Assembly (NCBI RefSeq): GCF_003096655.1
Contig: NZ_QEKQ01000010.1
Location: 81,555 to 145,554, forward strand
Length of the DNA: 64,000 nt
Direction of reading: 5' to 3'
DNA from: Tamilnaduibacter salinus
GTDB taxonomy: Bacteria; Pseudomonadota; Gammaproteobacteria; Pseudomonadales; Oleiphilaceae
Below are positions 17,429 through 26,288 of this stretch, piece by piece. Every line of letters starts with the position of its first letter. Position 1 is the stretch's first letter. The notes beneath the pieces are model-generated. The model searched no databases and was not told the DNA's origin. It saw only the letters and a program-made list of their open reading frames with translations. The position numbers and the translations under genes are program-made.

Positions 17429-17454
17429 TCAAGTTATCTGCCCGATCCTGTCAT
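17429..17454 (+). promoter_or_regulatory. Candidate operator, copy 2 (upstream of acyl-CoA synthetase)
   Basis: TCAAGTTATC followed by TGCCCGATCCTGTCAT, 22/26 identical to 13050-13075. It lies in the divergent promoter region between the AraC gene and the synthetase, 71 bp before the synthetase ATG. Confidence 0.55.
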
Positions 17455-17524
17455 TCTGTTCCCATCGCCGGATGCCTAACCTGACTCCAGCAACCTCGGA
17501 TCAACAAGAACAAGGAGATTCAGT

Positions 17525-19180
17525 ATGGGCAAAACCAGTTACGATGCATTCGCTGAGACGTTCTCAATCGACCAGATATTACAGGAGTTCCGGGGCGATT
17601 TTAACGACGGCCTGAATGTCTGCGAAGAGATATGCGACCGCCACGCGCAGGACCCCGAGCGGGTTGGGCTGCGCTATGAGCGGGCCGACGGTACCGCGGG
17701 TGACATCACCTTTGCCGACCTGCAGAAAGAGGCCGCCCGGTTCGCCGGTTTCCTCGACTCACAAGGCATTGGCCGGGGCGACCGGGTGGCCTGCCTGCTG
17801 CCGCGCACGCCAGAACTGCTGATCTGTGTACTGGGAACGCTGCGCGTCGGCGCTGTTTACCAGCCCCTGTTTACCGCCTTTGGCTCCGGGGCCATCGAAT
17901 ATCGGCTTCAGAAGGCGCAAACAAAGCTGATTGTCACCAACCCGGAGCAGTGTCCCAAACTGGCCGACGTCAAAGGACTCCCGAAAACCATGCTGGTCGC
18001 CGACGGGCGCAATGCGGTGGATGGCGAGCCGGACTTTCTGTTCGGGGAGGAAATGGCCAGACAGGCCGATACCTTCGAACCGGTGAGGCTCGGCCCGGAG
18101 GAACCCGCCCTGCAGATGTTCACCTCCGGCACCACCGGAAAATCCAAGGGGGTGTCGGTACCGGTCCGCGCGCTGCCGGCGTTCTGGATGTACATGCGCT
18201 ACGCCGTGGGGCTGCGCCAGTCCGATAATTTCTGGAACGTGGCCGACCCGGGCTGGGCCTACGGACTGTATTACGCCATCATCGGGCCGCTGCTGCTGGG
18301 CTGCACCACCCACTTCAACGAAGCCGGCTTCACCGCGGAAAACACCTTCGAATTCCTCCGCAAATACCGCATCACCAACCTGGCCGCGGCGCCCACCGCC
18401 TACCGGCTACTGAAGGCCAACGAGAGCCTGCTCAAGGATTACCCGGAAATCAACCTGCGTGTGGCAAGCAGCGCTGGCGAGCCACTGAATCCGGAAGTCA
18501 TCGACTGGGTGAAACGGGCGCTCGACTGTGTCGTCTGCGACCAGTATGGCCAGACCGAAACCGGCATGACCTCCGCCAACTTCCACGAACTTGACCACCC
18601 CCATCGTGACGCCAGCATGGGCTATCAGATTCCCGGTTACCGGCTGGTGGCGCTGGATGCCAATGGCAACGAAGTGGCTCCGGGCGGCACCGGCGAGCTG
18701 GCGGTGGATCGGGAGCAGTCACCACTGTTCTTCTTCCAGGGCTACACCTGGAACGAAAAAGACCCGTTCCGCGGTAAGTACTATCTGACCGGTGACGTGG
18801 TCGTGAGTAATGGCAACGGCTCCCACTCCTACACCGGTCGGGATGACGATCTCATCACCTCGGCCGGTTACCGCATCGGCCCGGCAGAAGTGGAAAGCTC
18901 CCTGCTGGAGCACGAAGCCGTGGTCGAGAGCGCGGTGGTGGGCAAGCCGGATGAAAAACGCGGCACCATCGTGAAAGCGTATGTCGTCACCCGGCCCGAT
19001 TTCGATGGCGTGGAGGACCTGGCCGAGAAGCTGAAACACCACGTGCGAACCCGGCTCTCGAGTCACGCCTACCCGAGGGAGGTCGAGTTCGTCACCGAGT
19101 TGCCGAAAACCTCCAGCGGCAAGATCCAGCGCTTCGTACTGCGTCAGCAGGCGGCCGAAGAGGTCAGGGAAACCGCCTGA
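17525..19180 (+). CDS. AMP-dependent acyl-CoA synthetase
   Basis: 551 aa, ANL superfamily. The P-loop-like motif is MFTSGTTGKSKGVSVPV, A5 is QYGQTETGM, A7/A8 is YLTGDVVVSNG and DDDLITSAGYRIGP, and the A10 lysine is in PKTSSGKIQRF. The text resembles medium-chain/acetyl-type synthetases (WNVADPGWAYGLYYAIIGPLLLG). It would activate a carboxylic acid to acyl-CoA for the adjacent beta-oxidation enzymes. AAGGAGA precedes the ATG. It is divergent from the AraC regulator, with the candidate operator between them. Confidence 0.9.
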   Translation: MGKTSYDAFAETFSIDQILQEFRGDFNDGLNVCEEICDRHAQDPERVGLRYERADGTAGDITFADLQKEAARFAGFLDSQGIGRGDRVACLLPRTPELLICVLGTLRVGAVYQPLFTAFGSGAIEYRLQKAQTKLIVTNPEQCPKLADVKGLPKTMLVADGRNAVDGEPDFLFGEEMARQADTFEPVRLGPEEPALQMFTSGTTGKSKGVSVPVRALPAFWMYMRYAVGLRQSDNFWNVADPGWAYGLYYAIIGPLLLGCTTHFNEAGFTAENTFEFLRKYRITNLAAAPTAYRLLKANESLLKDYPEINLRVASSAGEPLNPEVIDWVKRALDCVVCDQYGQTETGMTSANFHELDHPHRDASMGYQIPGYRLVALDANGNEVAPGGTGELAVDREQSPLFFFQGYTWNEKDPFRGKYYLTGDVVVSNGNGSHSYTGRDDDLITSAGYRIGPAEVESSLLEHEAVVESAVVGKPDEKRGTIVKAYVVTRPDFDGVEDLAEKLKHHVRTRLSSHAYPREVEFVTELPKTSSGKIQRFVLRQQAAEEVRETA

Positions 19181-19184
19181 CCCA

Positions 19185-19424
19185 CTAGGGACGTGCTGAT
19201 CAATTCCCTAGGAGTCTGGTTCATTCGCTGATTGACTAAGCCCGTGAAAGGTCTGAAAGCACGGCGCGATGGCGACGGTTTGGTGGTTCCAGATCGAGTC
19301 AGCGCAACGCGGCGATCAGACCTTTCAGGGGCTCCCGAAGGCCGCGCCGTACGAAGCCGTTGGCGGTGTTGCGACTCTTGGCAAGGGCTATCCGAATGCG
19401 GCCCGGACCATTCCCGGCCCACCG
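19185..19424. other. Gene-free stretch with hairpin and mobile-element-like end
   Basis: The stretch starts with CTAGGGA (19185-19191) and TCCCTAG (19205-19211), which can pair over a 13-nt loop and might end the synthetase transcript. The right part reads CCTAGGAGTCTG, identical over 11 nt to the terminal CTAGGAGTCTG of the MITE at 36661, but the next bases differ. The remaining ~200 bp has no convincing ORF or RNA gene. It may be an eroded insertion remnant; this is a guess from the terminal match. Confidence 0.3.
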
Positions 19425-20312
19425 TCACTCCGGCCTGTAGAGCCTTAGAATGCTGGAGAAATCCAGATCCGCGTTTCCCTGCCCCGCATGCAGCTGGTAC
19501 AGATTACGGGCCAGAGCACCGACCGGAATCGCGGACTGCTGCTTGACGGCATTGTCGTACGCCAGCCCCAAATCCTTGGTCATGAGCTTCACCAAAAAGC
19601 CCCCCTCATAATCGCGGGATGCAGGCACACCATCCATCACGCCCGGCCAGGGGTTGTAAACGTTCAGCGCCCAATTACCGCCAGAGCTCTGTTTGATGAT
19701 CTCTGACAGCACAGCCGGATCCAGACCATTGTCAGCGCCCAAGGCCAGGGCTTCGCTGGTACCCGCCATGAGGATGGCCAACAGCATGTTATTGCAGATC
19801 TTCGCCACCTGCCCGGCGCCATGGGGGCCAGCCAGGAAGACATTCCTGGCCATCGGCTCAAGAATCGGCCTGGCCTTGGTGAAAGTGGCCTCATCACCGC
19901 CACAGATGAACGTCAGTGAACCCGCTTTGGCACCGCCCACACCACCAGAGACCGGGGCGTCGATAAAAGCCAGCCCTTTTTCGGTGGCGACCTCAGCCAC
20001 GCCACGGGCCGTTTCCGGCGCGATCGTGGAACAATCAATGACCAGCGTTCCAGCCGGTAGCGAATCCAGCAGTTCACCCTCGCCCAGATAGACGGTCTCC
20101 ACATGCTCCCCGGCGGGCAGCATGGTGATGACGCAGTCGACACCATCGGCCGCCGCCTTTGCCGTCTCCGCGCTGCCGGCCCCATCAGCCACCAGAGTCT
20201 CCATGGCCGGTCCGGACAGATCGAATACGGTGACGTCATGGCCCGCTCTGAGCAGATTGCGGGCCATCGGGCCACCCATGTTCCCCAGCCCGATAAAAGC
20301 AATCGTGGCCAT
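19425..20312 (-). CDS. mmsB: 3-hydroxyisobutyrate dehydrogenase
   Basis: 295 aa from the ATG at 20312, with AAGGAGG upstream (an in-frame codon at 20336 lacks an SD). The NAD motif is FIGLGNMGGPMARN, the substrate motif is DAPVSGGVGGAKAGSLTF, and the catalytic Lys is in GQVAKICNNML. It oxidises 3-hydroxyisobutyrate to methylmalonate semialdehyde in valine degradation. It is the last gene of a tightly packed reverse-strand operon with the hydrolase, hydratase and mmsA, which provide the adjacent steps. Confidence 0.93.
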   Translation of the reverse strand: MATIAFIGLGNMGGPMARNLLRAGHDVTVFDLSGPAMETLVADGAGSAETAKAAADGVDCVITMLPAGEHVETVYLGEGELLDSLPAGTLVIDCSTIAPETARGVAEVATEKGLAFIDAPVSGGVGGAKAGSLTFICGGDEATFTKARPILEPMARNVFLAGPHGAGQVAKICNNMLLAILMAGTSEALALGADNGLDPAVLSEIIKQSSGGNWALNVYNPWPGVMDGVPASRDYEGGFLVKLMTKDLGLAYDNAVKQQSAIPVGALARNLYQLHAGQGNADLDFSSILRLYRPE

Positions 20313-20332
20313 ATCACGCCTCCTTGTTGTTG

Positions 20333-21406
20333 TCATTGTCGAAAAAAGGCATCAATCCACTCGCTATCCATGCTCGCCAGCGAGGGATAGCGCCATCGGG
20401 GTTGCCCATCCTTTTCGATCAGCAGTGCTCGCACACCCTCTGCAAACTCCCCCTTCGTCAGGCAGTTGCACGACAAAACCAACTCGCTATCCAGAACCTG
20501 CGCAAGACTGTCGAGTCGGCTCTGGTGATAGTGACGCCATGTCAATGCCAGGGAGGTGGGAGAAGCGCCACCCAACCCTCTGGCGGACCGGCCCAGCCAG
20601 TCATCACGACTACCGAGCTCCGCTAACTGATGCGCTGCCTGCTCAACGGTCTCGGTGTCGACCGCTCGGTTGATCTCATCAAAGTGCGTCCGTACCGCAG
20701 ACTCAGGCATGGCCTCGGTACTGCGGCACTCGAACTGACGCAGCGTGCTGCCAACCACATGGTGCGCCGGCTGGCGCTGCCATTCCGCCCCGACCAGAGC
20801 GTCGATGACGCCGGGTTTGAGATCATGCCGGATAAACCGGTCAGCGATGCCGGCAAACAGTGCGTCCGGGCCGTTGATGCGGGCGCCAGTCAACCCCAGA
20901 AACAGGCCGACATCACCCGGCATGCGATTGAGAAACCAGCCCGCGCCGACATCCGGATACAGGCCAATGCTCACCTCGGGCATCGCAAGCGTCGAGTGCT
21001 CAGTCACCACACGGTGGGAGGCCCCCACCATCAGGCCGATTCCCCCGCCCATGACGATGCCGTTGCCCCAGCACACAATCGGCTTGGGGAAGGTGTGAAT
21101 CTCATAGTCGAGCTGGTACTCCTCGGTAAAGAACCGCTCACCCTCAATGGCACTGCGAGCCTCAGTCATGCTCCGGTAGAGAGCCACGATGTCTCCGCCG
21201 GCACAGAAAGCCTTGTCGCCACTGGCCTCCAACCATACCGCCCTGATGCCGGGGTCACTGGCCCAATGTTGCAGCTGGGACCGAAGTCGCCTGATCATTT
21301 CCAGAGACAGCGAGTTGAGGCTGCGTGGTGCATTCAGTCGCGCGACGCCGATGCTGGCGTCACCCGTGCTTTTCCACTCCTCAAAAACAATGGGTTGATC
21401 GCTCAT
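20333..21406 (-). CDS. 3-hydroxyisobutyryl-CoA hydrolase (crotonase family)
   Basis: 357 aa, about 100 residues longer than simple enoyl-CoA hydratases, as expected for the HIBCH branch. Key text: KAFCAGGDIVALYRS (oxyanion loop), GGGIGLMVGASHRVVTE, and AMPEVSIGLYPDVGAGWFLNRMPG, the latter typical of 3-hydroxyisobutyryl-CoA hydrolases. It hydrolyses 3-hydroxyisobutyryl-CoA to the free acid that is the substrate of MmsB next door. Its stop lies about 20 bp before the mmsB start. Confidence 0.9.
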   Translation of the reverse strand: MSDQPIVFEEWKSTGDASIGVARLNAPRSLNSLSLEMIRRLRSQLQHWASDPGIRAVWLEASGDKAFCAGGDIVALYRSMTEARSAIEGERFFTEEYQLDYEIHTFPKPIVCWGNGIVMGGGIGLMVGASHRVVTEHSTLAMPEVSIGLYPDVGAGWFLNRMPGDVGLFLGLTGARINGPDALFAGIADRFIRHDLKPGVIDALVGAEWQRQPAHHVVGSTLRQFECRSTEAMPESAVRTHFDEINRAVDTETVEQAAHQLAELGSRDDWLGRSARGLGGASPTSLALTWRHYHQSRLDSLAQVLDSELVLSCNCLTKGEFAEGVRALLIEKDGQPRWRYPSLASMDSEWIDAFFRQ

Positions 21407-21421
21407 ACAATCACTCGTTGA

Positions 21422-22201
21422 TCAGCGGTTTTTCCACTCAGGCCGGCGCTTTTCCAGAAAGGCATTAACGCCCTCGCGCTGGTCCTCCGTACTGAACAGC
21501 TCCACGAACAACTCCCGCTCCATACGCCAGCCATCACTGTGACTTCGCCCCTCCCGGGCGCTCATCACCAGACGCTTGCACCGGGAGATGGCCGAAGGGC
21601 TTTGCCCACAGGCTCCTTCCGCCAGCGCCAGTGCTTTCTGAAGGCTTTCGCCTTTCGGCACAATTTCTTCCACCAGGCCAATCGCCAGCGCCTTATCGGC
21701 TTTCACTCGTTCACCGCAGAGGATCAGGCGCTTTGCCCAGCCTTCCCCCACAAGCCAAGGCAGGTTCTGTGTGCCACCGGCACAGGGCAGCAGACCGACG
21801 CCGGGTTCCGGCAACGCCATTTGGGCGTGCTCCTCGGCAATGCGGATATCACAGGCCAGCGCACATTCCAGGCCACCCCCCATGGCGTAACCATTCACCG
21901 CGGCAATGGCGACGCCTCGAAAATTCACCAGGGTCTCAAAGGCACGCCCAAACAACTGAGCCATGTGACTGGCATTACCAACATCACCGTCGGCAAAGGC
22001 GTTCAGGTCGGCACCGGCGGAGAAGAACTTGTGACCCTCTCCTGTCACCACCAGCGCGTAGACATCGCGATCCTCATTGAGTCTCTCGACGATGTCTGTC
22101 AGTTCCTTCAGAGAGTCCGCCGTCCAGGTGTTCGCCGGCGGGTTGGCGATCGTCAGGATGGCGATATGGTTCTGTTTTTCCAGCTTGAGCAGGCCACTCA
22201 T
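21422..22201 (-). CDS. Enoyl-CoA hydratase
   Basis: 259 aa, crotonase fold. The oxyanion region is HKFFSAGADLNAFADGD and the second loop is YAMGGGLECALACDIRIAEEHAQMALPEPGVGLLPCAGGTQ, with both active-site glutamates (ECALACD and PEPGVG) in place. It probably hydrates methacrylyl-CoA to 3-hydroxyisobutyryl-CoA, given its place between mmsA and the hydrolase. A GAGGGGAAG SD lies before the ATG, and only 15 bp separates it from the hydrolase gene. Confidence 0.9.
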   Translation of the reverse strand: MSGLLKLEKQNHIAILTIANPPANTWTADSLKELTDIVERLNEDRDVYALVVTGEGHKFFSAGADLNAFADGDVGNASHMAQLFGRAFETLVNFRGVAIAAVNGYAMGGGLECALACDIRIAEEHAQMALPEPGVGLLPCAGGTQNLPWLVGEGWAKRLILCGERVKADKALAIGLVEEIVPKGESLQKALALAEGACGQSPSAISRCKRLVMSAREGRSHSDGWRMERELFVELFSTEDQREGVNAFLEKRRPEWKNR

Positions 22202-22226
22202 TCTGTCTTCCCCTCGTGGTTATTGA

Positions 22227-23720
22227 TTACCGAAGCTGAATGGAAAAATTGGCGTCAGAACGGCTGGCTTCGGTGGAGAACCAGCGGGAGGTCACTGTCT
22301 TGGTCTCCGTATAGAAGCGCACCGCCTGCTTGCCATAGGCATGCTGATCACCGTAGAAAGAGCCTTTCCAACCGGTGAACGAAAAGAACGGCAGAGGCAC
22401 CGGAATGGGGACATTCACGCCCACCTGTCCCACCTCAATGTCGTGCTGGAAGCGCCGGGCCACGCCACCATGGTTGGTGAAAATGGCGGTCCCGTTACCG
22501 TAGGGGCTGTTATTGATCAGCTCGATGGCATCCCCAAGGCTGTCTGCGTTCATGCAGGACAGAACGGGGCCAAACACCTCTTCGCGGTAGATGTCCATGT
22601 CCGGAGTCACGTCACCAAACAGCGTCGGGCCGACCCAGTGCCCCTCCGGCAGGCCGTCTACCGTGCAGCCACGTCCATCCAGCAACAGCGTCGCCCCCTG
22701 GGATTCACCGGTGGCAATCAGGGATTCAACCCGCTCCCTGGCCTTCGCGCTGATGAGTGGTCCGTAACTGGCTCCCGGATCATTCCACGCCCCGGGGCGG
22801 ACCGTCGCCATGGCGTCTTTAAGTTCCGGAATCCACTGCTGGGCCGCTCCCACGAACACGGCAACGGAAATGGCCATACAGCGCTGGCCGGCCGCACCAA
22901 CAGAGGCACCCACCAGCGCGTTAAGGACCTGCTGTTTGTCGGCGTCGGGCATGATCACCATGTGATTTTTCGCCCCGGCAAAACTCTGCACCCGTTTCAT
23001 ATGGCGGGTCCCGGTCTCGTAGATGTACTGGCCAACGGGCACCGAACCGACAAATGAAATAGCACGGATGGACGGATCGGTCAGCAGTGTGTCCACCTGC
23101 TCCCTGGCGCCATGCACCACCTGCAACACCCCCTTGGGCGCACCGGCCTGATCGAACAGTTCCGCCAGGCGCATCGGCGTCAGCGGGTCCTGTTCGGACG
23201 GCTTGAGTACAAACGTGTTCCCGCAGGCAATGGCCATCGGGAACATCCACAGCGGGATCATGGCCGGGAAATTGAACGGCGTGATGCCAGCACACACGCC
23301 CAGTGGCTGGGTCCAGGAATGGGTATCCACGTCCCGGGCCACGTTTTCGACAGTCTCGCCCATCATCAGCGTGGCCACGTTGGCGGCATGCTCGACCACT
23401 TCAATACCGCGCCAGACATCGCCCCTGGCATCCTCAAACGTCTTCCCGGTCTCCTGCGACAAGGTCTCGGCAATCTCCTCGTGGTGGGACTTGAGCAGGG
23501 CCTGATAACGCATCATCACCCGGGCGCGCTCGGAAACCGGTGTTTCCTTCCAGCTCTTGAAGACCTCACCGGCGTTATCAATCGCTTGGCGCATTTCGTC
23601 CGATGTCGCGCACGGCACCTGGGCAATGACGTCATTCGTCGCGGGGTTGGTGACATCCATCCATTTGGAACTGCAGCTCTGGACAAACTCACCGGCAATG
23701 AACTGGAGCACTGTAGACAT
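22227..23720 (-). CDS. mmsA: Methylmalonate-semialdehyde dehydrogenase (CoA-acylating)
   Basis: 497 aa from the ATG at 23720; an ATG at 23729 directly abuts the GGGA and is less likely. Aldehyde dehydrogenase fold with nucleophile Cys in [37 protein letters not shown], and the family-specific C-terminal text [36 protein letters not shown]. It converts methylmalonate semialdehyde plus CoA and NAD to propionyl-CoA, the end of the valine route. It is the first gene of the reverse-strand operon and divergent from the AraC regulator mmsR. Confidence 0.95.
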   Translation of the reverse strand: MSTVLQFIAGEFVQSCSSKWMDVTNPATNDVIAQVPCATSDEMRQAIDNAGEVFKSWKETPVSERARVMMRYQALLKSHHEEIAETLSQETGKTFEDARGDVWRGIEVVEHAANVATLMMGETVENVARDVDTHSWTQPLGVCAGITPFNFPAMIPLWMFPMAIACGNTFVLKPSEQDPLTPMRLAELFDQAGAPKGVLQVVHGAREQVDTLLTDPSIRAISFVGSVPVGQYIYETGTRHMKRVQSFAGAKNHMVIMPDADKQQVLNALVGASVGAAGQRCMAISVAVFVGAAQQWIPELKDAMATVRPGAWNDPGASYGPLISAKARERVESLIATGESQGATLLLDGRGCTVDGLPEGHWVGPTLFGDVTPDMDIYREEVFGPVLSCMNADSLGDAIELINNSPYGNGTAIFTNHGGVARRFQHDIEVGQVGVNVPIPVPLPFFSFTGWKGSFYGDQHAYGKQAVRFYTETKTVTSRWFSTEASRSDANFSIQLR

Positions 23721-23848
23721 GGTATCCATTCCCTGTTTGTTGTTGTGCGGGCATACCTCGCCGGCACCATCCGATGGAGGGCTGGCGATTCTGTAAAAAA
23801 GGCTATCACGCCGCTTTCAACAGGGTGATTGACTAACTTTCGTCCGTG

Positions 23849-24766
23849 ATGGATTATTTTTCGATGAACGAGCCACACCCCAACGTCCAGACACCCCGAA
23901 CCTCACAATGGCCGGTTCCGGCGGACAGCGTGCGCTATGTCGTTCCTGAGCCAATCGTGCGGAGCCTGGCACGCCACCCGTTGACTCAGGAGCTGTACCC
24001 CCTGGCGTTCGGCCATTACCGAAAGGCCGCCGGGCACCACATGCATCGGGACTACCACCCTGATAATCTTTTGATCTACTGCACGGACGGCAAAGCCTTC
24101 CTGAACGTTGCCGGTGAGCCGTACACCATTGAGGAGGGCGACCTTCTTTTACTGCCGGCCGGTGCAAGCCACCGCTATACCGCGGACCCGGACACCCCCT
24201 GGACGATCCACTGGGTGCATTACACCGGGCCACAGGCCGAGGCGTTTGGTCACTACATGGGGTTTGACGACACCACCCGCGTTCGCAGGATCGGGCACCA
24301 GCCAAGACTGCTTGTTGACTTCAATGGCCTGCTTTCAGTCCGCGAGACCGGGTTTCGCACTCGTGGCCTGATTCACGCCAGTAACCGACTGCGTCAGCTG
24401 ATCGCATCCATACCGCTGATCGCCGACGAAACCGGCCAGGCCCGCCATGCCGAACTGGACGCTCTGCACCATTACATGCGGGATAATCTGGAGCGGAGGC
24501 TGACCCTGGGCCAGTTGGCCGAACTGTCCGGCCTTTCTCCAGCGCACTTTGCCACCCGATACCGGGAGCAGACCGGCACGTCGCCCATCCAGCACTTCCT
24601 GCACCTGAAGGTGGAGCGAGCCTGCCAGCTACTGGACACCACCAGCCAAAGCTTTGCCGACATCAGCCGGCAACTGGGGTATGACGACGCTTACTATTTC
24701 TCGCGGCTGTTCAAGAAAATCATGGGCAAATCACCCAGTGATTATCGATATACCGCCCGGCACTGA
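23849..24766 (+). CDS. mmsR: AraC-family activator of the mms operon
   Basis: About 305 aa. The cupin-type AraC ligand domain (LIYCTDGKAFLNVAGEPYTIEEGDLLLLPAGASHRY, then WTIHWVHYTGPQAEAF) is typical of MmsR. The C-terminal HTH pair is LTLGQLAELSGLSPAHFATRYRE and SFADISRQLGYDDAYYFSRLFKKIMGKSPSDYR. It is divergent from mmsA with about 130 bp between starts, the arrangement known for Pseudomonas mmsR-mmsAB. The start is uncertain: GTG 23846, ATG 23849 and ATG 23864 are all in frame and none has a good SD. Confidence 0.88.
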   Translation: MDYFSMNEPHPNVQTPRTSQWPVPADSVRYVVPEPIVRSLARHPLTQELYPLAFGHYRKAAGHHMHRDYHPDNLLIYCTDGKAFLNVAGEPYTIEEGDLLLLPAGASHRYTADPDTPWTIHWVHYTGPQAEAFGHYMGFDDTTRVRRIGHQPRLLVDFNGLLSVRETGFRTRGLIHASNRLRQLIASIPLIADETGQARHAELDALHHYMRDNLERRLTLGQLAELSGLSPAHFATRYREQTGTSPIQHFLHLKVERACQLLDTTSQSFADISRQLGYDDAYYFSRLFKKIMGKSPSDYRYTARH

Positions 24767-24868
24767 ATCGAAGTGGCGTGGTCTCAGCCCTCCAGGGCCT
24801 CGACTGGCTTCAGTGCTGGTGCGGGAAACCGCGTCCGGTCTGCTTCACAGCATTCTCTCACCGCCGGC

Positions 24869-25135
24869 TCACAATCGCGCCGTCGTCGGCCCAAGGGCGT
24901 TGTAGAACACGATCGTCCTGCTGTCTTGAATGCTCGACCTGGATGAGCCGAGAACATCCTCAATCAGGCGCTCATCCAGGTGCCTGTTGAGTTGGCGAGT
25001 TTGTCGAGCCCACTGGCGTTGCTGGTACACCGCCTCACGATGCCGGCGGCTGAAATGGCCCCAGGCCGCGAGCCGAGCCCGGATCTGGCTCATCAGCCCG
25101 GCGGGCATATGCGTTGTCTGGCTCATACCGGTCAT
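24869..25135 (-). CDS. DUF1127-like small basic protein
   Basis: 88 aa from the ATG at 25135 (GAGGGAGG about 8 nt upstream; an ATG at 25141 overlaps the SD). The centre RQTRQLNRHLDERLIEDVLGSSRSSI resembles DUF1127 proteins, whose short Arg-rich motif ends in RLL.DIGL; here it is RLIEDVLG. Small DUF1127 proteins in other bacteria are linked to RNA turnover and phosphate or metabolic control, but that has not been shown for this one. It is divergent from a LysR gene (103 bp between starts) and so is the likely LysR target. Confidence 0.6.
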   Translation of the reverse strand: MTGMSQTTHMPAGLMSQIRARLAAWGHFSRRHREAVYQQRQWARQTRQLNRHLDERLIEDVLGSSRSSIQDSRTIVFYNALGPTTARL

Positions 25136-25238
25136 GATCATTCCTCCCTCTGTTTCGGATACCATGCCCGGCACTGATTGATTAGACAAACGAGAAGATC
25201 CGGTTCATCCTATGAGGAAATCTCAAAGGTAATCGGTT

Positions 25239-26138
25239 ATGTCCACTCTGCCCCCGTCCATGCCCAATCTGGACCTGGACCTGGCCCGAACGTTCGTCGC
25301 GATCTGTGAGTCCGGCAATTTTTCCCGCGCTGCAGAGCAGGTGCACCGCAGCGCCTCGGCCGTGAGCCTGCAGGTGAAGAAGCTGGAGCAGATGGTGGGC
25401 CGGGAGCTGTTCCATCGCGAGACCCGGCGCGTCACCATGACCCGGGACGGGGAAATGCTGCTGGGCTACGCGCGACAGTTACTGCGTCTGAACGACGAGG
25501 CGTTTTCCCAGTTCCGGTCGTCGCCCTTCAAGGGCCGGGTGCGCCTCGGCGCCCCCAACGACACCGGCATCGTCGCCATGCCGGACATCCTGCGCCGCTT
25601 CGCCACCAGCCATCCAGAGGTGGAGGTGGACGTGCACCTCGGGCGCACCACCCATCTGCGCCAGCTCATTGCCGCCGGCGAAATCGACATCGCAATCTTC
25701 AGCTTCAGCCCGGATCTGGACCGCCAGCCGCCGATCCACAGCGAACCGCTGGTGTGGCTTGGTGCCCGACACGGCGCCGCCAAAGACAAGCGGCCGCTTC
25801 CCGTCGCTCTCGCCGAACCCGGCTGCTACTGGCGCACCATGGCTCTCAAGGCGTTGGGTGACGCGGGAATGGACTACCGCGTCGCGTACACCAGCGAGTT
25901 CTGCCAGGCACAGATCGCCGCCGTCCGCGCGGATCTGGCCGTCGCTCCGCTACCGATCAGCGTCATTGATCACGACATGATTCACTTGGGTACTGATCAC
26001 GGCCTTCCGAAACTCGACGACTACCGCATGACACTCGCCAAGCGCGACGGCGCCGGCCCCGTGGAGGACGCACTGGCCGAGCATATGGTGTCCGGATTCA
26101 AATCGATTTCGGAACGGGGAATGCGGTTGTTTGCCTGA
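25239..26138 (+). CDS. LysR-family transcriptional regulator
   Basis: 299 aa. The HTH is at ~10-70 (LARTFVAICESGNFSRAAEQVHRSASAVSLQVKKLEQMVG) and the LysR substrate domain follows (VRLGAPNDTGIVAMPDILRRFATSHPEVEV). AAGG precedes the ATG, which is followed by the unusual PPSMPNLDLDLA. Nothing downstream on the same strand belongs with it; its only divergent neighbour is the DUF1127-like gene. The effector is unknown. Confidence 0.92.
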   Translation: MSTLPPSMPNLDLDLARTFVAICESGNFSRAAEQVHRSASAVSLQVKKLEQMVGRELFHRETRRVTMTRDGEMLLGYARQLLRLNDEAFSQFRSSPFKGRVRLGAPNDTGIVAMPDILRRFATSHPEVEVDVHLGRTTHLRQLIAAGEIDIAIFSFSPDLDRQPPIHSEPLVWLGARHGAAKDKRPLPVALAEPGCYWRTMALKALGDAGMDYRVAYTSEFCQAQIAAVRADLAVAPLPISVIDHDMIHLGTDHGLPKLDDYRMTLAKRDGAGPVEDALAEHMVSGFKSISERGMRLFA

Positions 26139-26185
26139 TCCCTCAAGACCGGCGAAGGCACAGAATCAGACAACGTCCATTGGAC

Positions 26186-26218
26186 CGGTACAGTCGGTTC
26201 CTCTCACTCGCTGTACCG
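26186..26218. terminator. Possible hairpin between convergent LysR and methyltransferase genes
   Basis: CGGTACAG (26186-26193) pairs with CTGTACCG (26211-26218) over a 17-nt loop, followed by TTTCTG. It is a modest structure and only weak evidence. Confidence 0.35.
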
Positions 26219-26288
26219 TTTCTGTAATGGGCCATCTGTACTGCATTCCGGGACTGATTGCCCCCTTTGTATCGGGCCGCGCCGGTCG

